From Vanilla planifolia (lineage: Eukaryota > Streptophyta > Magnoliopsida > Asparagales > Orchidaceae): 64,000 bases of DNA. A model generated the notes under the pieces. The model made no database searches. It had not been told where the DNA came from and worked only from the letters and a program-made list of their open reading frames with translations. The stretch spans positions 36,606,737 through 36,670,736 of the forward strand of contig CM043869.1 of the NCBI GenBank assembly GCA_023846275.1, given 5' to 3'. Of this stretch, positions 56,600-64,000 are shown in pieces. Both the position numbers and the translations under genes were made by a program. Within the stretch, counting starts at the first letter, position 1; each line of letters starts with the position of its first letter.

Positions 56600-59500
56600 T
56601 GTTACACCCCATTTTTTTCCTAGGCTGATTTTTTGGCATACATTTTTTTTTTTTTTTACATATAGACAGCTCAGATCGTCCCATACCAACCTGAGTAGCC
56701 TACGAAAAACATAGGATATAACATATCATTACACACCTACTTTCCTTAACAATGTGGATCCCATCTCCCGGGTACACCGTCAAATCAGGTTCATGACTCC
56801 TGAATTAACAGATGGACTCGCGCAATGTTACTCCTGCTATACCCAATACTCCTAACCCATACCGATAGGAGAACCGGTCTAATAGAAGTCTGAACCCCCA
56901 TGGTTAAGTTCCATAGTCATGTAATGACCTCACCATCAAAAATAAAATACATAACATCCTCAGATAAAATATGGCACTCCACACACTATACCACCAAGAC
57001 AATAAAGTAAAACAGTAAATGGAAACTACATCACATCACAAGAATAAGATCCAAGTCCAACAAATACAATATCATCCAACTGGATACATAAGTCAGAATC
57101 ACCCTCACATAATACAAGACATAAAAATAACAGTCTCACTGAATACATCCAACAGCAACAATCAACTAACCAGAATGTCTCGGATAATCACAGATCAGAT
57201 CTCCTCCACTAGCCTACTGATCACGATCCACCTAAAGCTGGGTGGCGTCAAGTCTGCCGAGCCACTGGAAAAATATAGATAAAAAGGAATGAGCTACGCC
57301 CAGTAGGAAAGACAGCTAGTAAAAACTCACATGCAAGAGAAGGATAATAGCAAAAGTATAGGAATACAGCATAACAATGTAGGGTGGAAAGGCACTCTCA
57401 GTTCCAGACTCCAACCAACCACAGTCACCCCAGTCACAACAGAGTAGCTCTCCTCTGATGCTTCCAGGTAGCATGCCAGCGGGACACGCCCATCTCTGCG
57501 CACGCATGGCGCCTAGCACCCGACACCGCAGCGTTTCTCGTCATTCAATCTTCTGGAGACTATAGACAAACCCGTCACATAGATCTCTAGCCAACGTGAG
57601 ACACCCTGGCTAGCCACGGCGAGTCACCCCTGCCGCTGCCACTCTCAGGCGCGCAGGCCTACACTCGTGGACCAGAAGAGGTCGACTCAGCCACCGTCCC
57701 AAGAAGTCCTCTCCCAACAATTTCCATAGAAGCCACGCCCCTACAGTCATTGCCAAGCTTTAACTCCAAGATTCGGCAACATGTGTCCAGATACAACAAG
57801 GCGCATATCAGTCCACATGTATACTGTGGAAGTTAAGTCTGAACCGCACAGTTACCTACCACAACTACCCTAAAACATCATATAGGGTCTATAGTAGTCC
57901 GGTCCAGTATGCCAATCCATGAAATATGCCAACACTGAGTAAACTGACTCAATCCATGCCGTTGCCATCAAAGCAACACAACTGTCCATTGCTGACTGTT
58001 CTGGTAGCATCCATGTACCATACTTCTGTCTGACTGTTTCCAGCTGTACTGTCATCACTGATAACATTTTCCCCAATTCAGGTAATTTTTCTTTACCTAC
58101 GGATCTCCAGAATTTTTAACATTTCTCATTTCCAAATTTTCTGATTTTTTTTTCTTGAATTTTTCCAAAATATAAATAATCCCTAAAACTCAATTCTCGA
58201 ATTTTTCCTAAATTCGAAATATCAAATTTTGCATTTTATCCTTTTTCCGAAATTCGGAATAATTACCGAATTTGAAATTTCGCAATTTCTATTATACGCG
58301 CCGCACTTCCGTGAACCCGGTTCTCGCCGCCGGTTCGGTCTTCGCGCTGAGCCGAGAACTGCTTCTCACTGAACCGCGCCGAATCCCCTGAACCGGATCT
58401 CGCCACCGGTTCGGCCTTCGCGCTGAACCAAACCCCCGCCGGTCGAAGTTATTAATCCGAATTCGGCCGACGCTTAATATATAATCTTAATATAAATATT
58501 CTCTTAATAATCCACTAATCCCTAATTAACCCTTAATTCGTCTCCTTCCTTCGTCCGTCGTCTGCGAAACCCTAGCCGCCGCAATCGCCGACCATTCCGT
58601 CGATTTTCGGCAACTGCGAACAAGGAGAACATGTTCGTACTATCCTAACATTCCAATGATGTCACTAATTCCTAAGATTAAATCAAAATTCCGTCGAAGG
58701 AGTTTCATCCGATCCCTAATTGACAATTTATGAAATTAAACGATTCCAGCATTTGAAAACCACCTTAACATGATTAAGCACATAATCAATTTCAACACAT
58801 GCTTGGTAAAATTCCCGAATTCGGCGGTATAATTTTCCAAAACCCTAAAACCTAACATGCTAAAATTATAATACTGCAATGCATTTCCGACTTCAAATTT
58901 TCAATCACATGCTCAGATAGGCATTAACAAAATATTCCATGCTTTAATTTTGCTAAATAACTAATTTAATTTCTGAATTTCCTACCTTTCTTCTCCGGCG
59001 ACGGTGGCGACGGTGAAGCTCGCACGCGACCAACCGCTGCTCCTCGCCGAACGAAACCGGTACCAATCGATTCTCCTCGATCACGCGAACCTCCAGGTAC
59101 AAAAAGCCCCTTGAAAGGCTGCCGGAAAATATCGCCGTCCGCCGCGAACACCTCGTCTCCGGCCGCCGTTCGAAACCCTAAGGGCCGAAACGGTTCGGGT
59201 TAAATACCCCGCTTAAACCGGTAATAACCCGTTAAGAACCCATTAAGCGCCGGTTGACCTTCTAAAACGCCGCTTAACACCCGATCAGCCGGTTAATCTC
59301 CACCGCTGATCTCGTCCGTCCGATCCGCTTATCCGCGGCTTATCCGAACGCACGCGCAAACGCACCTCGGCGAACCGCCCCCGCCTTCGCTGAACCGCTC
59401 CGGTCCGGTTCACGCGCGGTAAAAACCAATTTCCGGTTTAATTTAAATGGATTTTCGAATTTCTAAAAATCCAATAAATCAGGGAAAATTACTTAAAAAT

Positions 59501-59651
59501 TCCTCGGTGCTCCGAAAAATCCCCAGAAAATTTCAGAAATTCTAATAGCCTCCAATTGAGCTCCTGGCTCATCCTACTGTCGATCTGAAATCATCCAAGC
59601 CAAAAATTAATTTATTAAAGATTCACATAAAAATTTTTACTGGGTATAACA
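56600..59651 (-). mobile_element. Solo LTR, family A (3,052 bp), target duplication CCCAT
   Basis: Begins TGTTACACCCC and ends GGGTATAACA, flanked by CCCAT at 56,595-56,599 and 59,652-59,656. It is collinear with the LTR at 46,017-49,053 and close in sequence, including the start block CATATAGACAGCTCAGATCG and the end block CTCCTGGCTCATCCTACTG. It differs by indels: one copy of the 46.88-kb duplication, a shortened segment near 57,600, and an extra AACCGG / CGCCACCGGTTCGG block at about 58,365-58,430. It carries a different target duplication from the first copy, so it is an independent insertion. Confidence 0.9.
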
Positions 59652-59656
59652 CCCAT

Positions 59657-61164
59657 CTTCTTGTCTTCTTAATTCTCGATAATACCACAAGAATTTTAAT
59701 TATTATTTTTTTATTGCCCCACTGACTCATTGTTCATTGATATCTACATATTATATATTTCTCTTTGAGCGTTTTTACTACACTGTATAACACCCCTAAT
59801 TTTTTGCTATTATCACTAAGAAGTATCATCCCTTCTCTTAATCCCAACATTTCTTTACCTAATATAACTTTTTTTGCATCTCATGTACCTTCTATTCCCT
59901 AATAGTATGTTTCCTTTGTCTATCACACCTAACATATCATATTTTAACATCGTCATAAGAAAGGATCGTCATTTACCCTCCTATACTCTAAATAATATAT
60001 TGTATATTGGAACCAATGTACCATGTACAAAATTGACATAACCTAAACACACCATACCTCTAATCCAATGTATGATATGTTCCTTTACAAACAAAAATAT
60101 ATTCCCTCTAAACATACTAGATTTGAACTCAAATCACTTTGCAATCTTTATAAATCATTCATAGTGCTTACAATATCCTATCACCTTCAACTTTTTGCAT
60201 AAAAATCGATTGACCAAATTAAAAGAATATAAAACAGCCCATTACTTCTTCTTAATTTGCTGTTGCTCTCTTATTTTTCTTATTGATGTTAGCTCTCTCA
60301 AGCTCCTCTTTTCTTCTTGATTTCTTTACTCCCCTCAAAGTTGTAACAAGAATTTCGTTACAAATCATTTGAGTATTAGATTTGAAATATTAAAATAAAA
60401 TAAAAGGTTAGGTTTTTATAAAACATTTTACTTGATGACTATTTCATATTAAAATATTTTTTTCATAAAGAAGAATATTTTTCTTAGATTAAAAAATATC
60501 AATGTTTTCATTTTTAAAAAAGTCCTCAAAATGGTAATCTTTCATTGAATTAAATAAAAAAAAAAAAAACCTAGCCGACTCTCGTGGTCATAGTTTTTCT
60601 CTATTACGAGAGATTATCATGGAAGTTTCTATGTATGTCTACTTCTCTTCTCCGTTCTCTTGTTTATTGGTTTAGAACATCCCAATCGTCTGACTAGCTC
60701 AGCTCTATCCCACTTAAACAAATATCTTAAAACATAAACAGCCAAAGGCCTTTTAAAAGAATACTTCTTCATCCCAGCCAATGGATCAACAGTCAAATAA
60801 TACTTCTTTTTCATGATCGTTTGCAAATAATTGTAAATCCTGGACCTTAAATTCGAATGCCGCACCTTCCAAATAATCTATCTTACCGATTGAAAAGAAG
60901 AAGCCGTTGACATTTCAAAAGAAATTAGTACAATAGGCTTTGCCTTCTATGTCTCAATTTTAGTACATCTCTTTGGATAATTTAAAATCATTCGCTGTGT
61001 GCAGAAGGACAAACACTAATTCGTGCCCAAGTTGCAAATGTGCGTGGTAAACATCAGTATTCAGCTAGAAATACATCACCTTCCCAGTGGATAGATGATA
61101 AATCTACCCTTTGCCACATCGAAATACACAGAATGAACAAAAAAACAAGGTTCTCCCAAACGTC
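59657..61164. other. AT-rich spacer downstream of the glutaredoxin-like gene
   Basis: It contains the 3' flank of the minus-strand gene at 61,165. One lysine- and arginine-rich open stretch lies at 60,629-60,865 (separate entry). Otherwise I see nothing. Confidence 0.5.
60629..60865 (-). other. Open stretch with protein-like composition, unidentified
   Basis: A minus-strand frame of 78 codons opens at a GTG; the first ATG would be at 60,814, leaving 61 codons. It includes KKKYYLTVDPLAGMKKYSFK, then RPLAVYVLRYLFKWDRAELV and RRLG, and ends at TAG. The composition (Lys, Arg, Tyr, few low-complexity runs) is more protein-like than nearby AT-rich frames, but I do not recognise a family and see no convincing splice sites. 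It may be an exon or relic of a displaced gene, or chance. Confidence 0.2.
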
Positions 61165-62388
61165 TCAAGCTGCTTGAGAGCACGAGGAACAGTAGACGAG
61201 ACCATTCTCATTGCACTCTCCACATTTAACCATCTTCCTCTGTTCCTCATCCAATACTTTGCGACTCCCATTGCAGCTGTTGCACATCACGAATCTCACG
61301 CCCCCACACTCCTCACAAGACGTTCTTGCCGTTGGAATCCCTTCCATCAACATCTCCAATTTGCCTTCCTCCTCGAGTCTTTGAACCTCGGCAGCACCAC
61401 CGATAAGTCTTCCCTTCGCGAACAGGACGGGCGGGCGCACCTCTTTGCTGCCCATCAGCTTCCGGAGCTCCTCCCTGAATCCAGAATCCATGGAGATATC
61501 CTTCTCGATAAGGCAGATATCGTAACATTGAATCGTCGAACGCACAGCGTTGCATTCCTCAAAGGTCTTCCGGATACCTCGTAGAGTTGTTGTGTAGAGG
61601 ACTAGAGCATTCTCCCCTCCAGGTGGACATTTTTCTATATACGAGCAAAGAAGACTGGAAGAATCATTCCCTTTCTTAGACCTACGCTTTTGGGAAATCA
61701 TCTGCTTGATTTGCTCCGCTTGTTCAAGGAGCTCCCGCTCTAAGGAGGCCACGAGCTCTGGATCAAAAAATGGAGATAAGCTTCGCCTCGATCCGGACCA
61801 CTTCCCGGTAGAGGTAGATTGAGGCGTCATGGGTTGCTTCTTTTCCAACGAATTGAGCGGTTTCAGGATTTGGTTGGGCTCGGTCACTGGTATTCGGCGC
61901 ACTAGGGGAGATCTGTTCTCCTTTCCAAAGATCTTTCCTTGCATCTTAGGCGATGGCGTGAATAAAGGAGGAAGCTTTGAAGGCCTCTTTAAAGGAGATG
62001 GCTTTACTTTCCTTGCATCGTCGACGTCGTCTGCGAGCGTCCAGTTGATGACTTCTGGCGCTGGATCGGGATAGGAATGCTTTTTGGATTTGGGGACGAT
62101 GACGGAGGAAGGAGATTTCGAGTGTTCCTTGGTGCTGGTGGAGGGATATTTCGGTTTGGGAACGGTGATTGGAGGAGATTTTGGGTGCTCCTTTGTGGCG
62201 GAGGGATGGTTCTCTTCCTCTACGGGGTCGAGATTGAGGACGCCGTACGTCGAAGATGTGAGTGACACAAAGTGGTTGGGGATATTACCGTTGCTGGTTG
62301 CGTTGGAGACGGAAGCAGCAAGCTTTGAGGAGCTGGAGATGGAGTCCAGATCGGCGGCTGGGAGTAGCTTAGAGGAGATGCAGCCCAT
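61165..62388 (-). CDS. Plant glutaredoxin-like protein with C-terminal CxxC cluster
   Basis: Single-exon gene for 407 residues. The start is the ATG at 62,388; the open frame continues upstream only from a non-ATG codon. MGCISSK is a classic N-myristoylation and palmitoylation signal, so membrane attachment is predicted. HFVSLTSSTYGVL (39-51) is a conserved motif of this plant family. Residues about 110-250 are Pro/Ser/Lys-rich with a short helix (209-235). Residues 261-351 form a glutaredoxin-like fold: ALVLYTTTLRGIRKTFEECN, then RPPVLFAKGRLIGGAAEV, carrying the cis-Pro (320) and GG glutathione-site features. The usual active-site C-x-x-C/S is absent (TTTLRGI in its place). Four CxxC pairs follow at 358, 369, 389 and 400, probably a zinc site. 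The family includes Arabidopsis At5g39865 and THRUMIN1 (from memory). Molecular role uncertain; no catalytic redox activity is assumed. Confidence 0.9.
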   Translation of the reverse strand: MGCISSKLLPAADLDSISSSSKLAASVSNATSNGNIPNHFVSLTSSTYGVLNLDPVEEENHPSATKEHPKSPPITVPKPKYPSTSTKEHSKSPSSVIVPKSKKHSYPDPAPEVINWTLADDVDDARKVKPSPLKRPSKLPPLFTPSPKMQGKIFGKENRSPLVRRIPVTEPNQILKPLNSLEKKQPMTPQSTSTGKWSGSRRSLSPFFDPELVASLERELLEQAEQIKQMISQKRRSKKGNDSSSLLCSYIEKCPPGGENALVLYTTTLRGIRKTFEECNAVRSTIQCYDICLIEKDISMDSGFREELRKLMGSKEVRPPVLFAKGRLIGGAAEVQRLEEEGKLEMLMEGIPTARTSCEECGGVRFVMCNSCNGSRKVLDEEQRKMVKCGECNENGLVYCSSCSQAA

Positions 62389-62580
62389 CGTCTTTCTCTT
62401 TGCTCTCCACGGACAGGGGAATGGTTTCCTTTCTGAAAAAGATTGCGTCGTTAGAAATATTGCAACGGTCGACAAGGGGTCCGCTTCATTTCAGACAGCA
62501 ACGGAAAAAATACGCCGTGTAAATTCGAACCCAACGGTCGGAAGATTCTGCGGCTGGAAAGTCCGGATGTAGGAAATGGA
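62389..62580 (-). promoter_or_regulatory. 5' leader and promoter region of the glutaredoxin-like gene
   Basis: About 190 bases of mixed composition lie between the ATG and the AT-rich DNA that begins at 62,580. No clear TATA box is seen close to the gene. Confidence 0.35.
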
Positions 62581-64000
62581 TGGGCTTTTGATAAAAAATT
62601 TAAAATTATTATTATCTTTATTGTTATCGAAAAAACATATATTTGACAAATATATCATCATTTAACAAAGTGATACATATTATAATATGATTAAACTAAT
62701 TTACAATTTTTAGATAAAAAATTAACTAAGTTTTTTAACATTATTTAAAAAAAACAATCTACTCATCTTATATTATTCTTTTATTGAAATTTTGAGTTTT
62801 ATAATATGTTTAGATAATATTCAATTACATTTCAATTAATTTTTGTAAGACATACAGTTTAAAAATAATATATCAAATACTGTTTTCGCTACTAATTGAT
62901 TTTTAAGACTGAAAAAGAAAAAATTGTTTGTGTTACTAAGTATAATTAATTTATCAAAGTTTAAATTGTAATTGAAAGGTATTTTTATTTCTTAGAAGAA
63001 ATAAAATTTCATATATTTAAAAAAAAGGGATAAATATTATTTTTAAAGTCAAATTAAATATTGATATGTTAAATTTCAATAGAAATTTTAAACAACAATA
63101 TTTGAGATTTTGCACACTGTCTATGTTTTGAGTTTCACTTAAAAAATAGTTGGTACAAGATGAATATATATTTAAAAATTAAAATAATCTTCAACATAAA
63201 ATTTAATAAAATAATAAAAAATAAAAGATGACAAACATAATTATAAAAATAATATTTAGAAAATTATCATTTTCTGAAGAAACAAAATAAACTTTTGCAA
63301 ATTATAGTAAAATTTCACATGATTCTTCATTCATCTTTTAAACTATTATCAATAATTCTATTTTAATATTTTTCTTTTTCTTCTTTCTTTTGTCACATAA
63401 ATTGTTATTTTATTTTTCCAAATCACTCTTATTAACTTTTATGGCATTAATTTTTAACTAACTCATTAATCACTTTATCATGTTTTTTTAAGAAGTTTTA
63501 TCATTTTCAAAAACTTATATGCATAACATAAAAACATAATAATAATCTACTAATATTGAACTTATCTCAAAAATACATATTTAGATGCTACTTAATTTTT
63601 TTTTAAAATGTAACTTGTTTTACATTTTATTTAAAATTTCACATGATTAATTTTACTTGTAATTTAAATACAAACTTTTACTGTGAAATTCATGCATGCA
63701 TATAAACTTTATCTCATTAATTCGATTATGGTTGTAAAATATAGATTTAATTATAAATAAATTGACTTAATATATCTTATGATAACATAAAAATATAAGT
63801 GAAATAAAACATGTTAAGACTTATGTGATATCAAAATTTGATAAAAAAAAAAACAAAATTACATTGTAAAGAACTTTATTAAAACATTATAAAAGATCAT
63901 AATACTATTCTTACAACATTATTCTTAGAAGTATGACACACTTGTAATAGTTTTAAAAGAAAAAAAATGAAAATATCGTTGAAATGTTTCATAGTTCCTT
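62581..64000. other. AT-rich intergenic DNA to the right edge
   Basis: Strongly AT-rich, with stops in all frames. No gene, RNA or transposon terminus recognised. Confidence 0.6.

Noticed and set aside
46017..59651. The two family-A LTRs as the paired LTRs of one 13.6-kb element
   Set aside because: Each copy is flanked by its own perfect 5-bp duplication (TTTAC and CCCAT), and the DNA between them holds no gag-pol. They are independent solo LTRs.
62389..62475. Upstream extension of the glutaredoxin-like protein by 29 residues
   Set aside because: The extension starts at a TTG, not an ATG. The ATG at 62,388 gives the conserved MGCISSK lipidation signal at the true N-terminus.
61829..62572. 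Plus-strand frames opposite the glutaredoxin-like gene
   Set aside because: They are antisense shadows of a real coding sequence, with Gly/Phe/Leu-rich peptides and no family resemblance.

Overview
The window is nuclear DNA from a flowering plant. It has intron-split genes with canonical GT/AG junctions, a glutaredoxin-like gene of a plant-type family, plant Ty3/gypsy and Ty1/copia remains, and solo LTRs with 5-bp target-site duplications. I cannot name the species. Most of it is AT-rich; the GC-rich islands are exon 1 of the large gene, the glutaredoxin-like gene, the three solo LTRs and a stretch at 5.55-6.35 kb. I recognise only two protein-coding host genes, both on the minus strand.

Layout. 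Positions 1-9,587 hold old transposon debris, including a decayed Ty3/gypsy integrase at 2.06-2.49 kb, and are probably intron or 3' flank of the next gene. From 9,588 to 42,253 (minus) lies a SEC23-type COPII coat gene. Twelve exons were resolved to the base; they join in frame into 599 codons plus two bases. The C-terminal exons (gelsolin-like end) were not found and probably lie beyond the left edge. Intron 2 is 26.2 kb and holds layered transposons: a very decayed Ty1/copia element on the plus strand (candidate LTRs near 16.25-16.92 and 40.56-41.19 kb, coding remains 36.97-40.0 kb), interrupted by a decayed Ty3/gypsy element on the minus strand (17.71 to about 26.6 kb, with both LTRs), and next to it a 10.3-kb array of 15 tandem copies of a 687-bp unit. 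The unit carries part of the copia gag, so the array looks like a satellite born inside a retrotransposon.

From 42.25 to 61.16 kb the intergenic DNA is AT-rich with three solo LTRs: two of one family (46,017-49,053, duplication TTTAC; 56,600-59,651, duplication CCCAT) and one of a second family (53,920-55,969, duplication AATAT). The last has a TATA box and three hairpin-forming repeats, one of which carries a compensatory base change in its stem. A single-exon gene for a plant glutaredoxin-like protein with a predicted N-myristoylation start lies at 61,165-62,388 (minus). The rest, to 64,000, is AT-rich DNA without a recognisable gene.

The two host genes have no visible functional link. SEC23 acts in ER-to-Golgi vesicle budding; the glutaredoxin-like protein is probably membrane-anchored with a C-terminal cysteine cluster. 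The most unusual structures are the gag-derived tandem array with its five-unit higher-order pattern, and the structured repeats in the 53.9-kb LTR.
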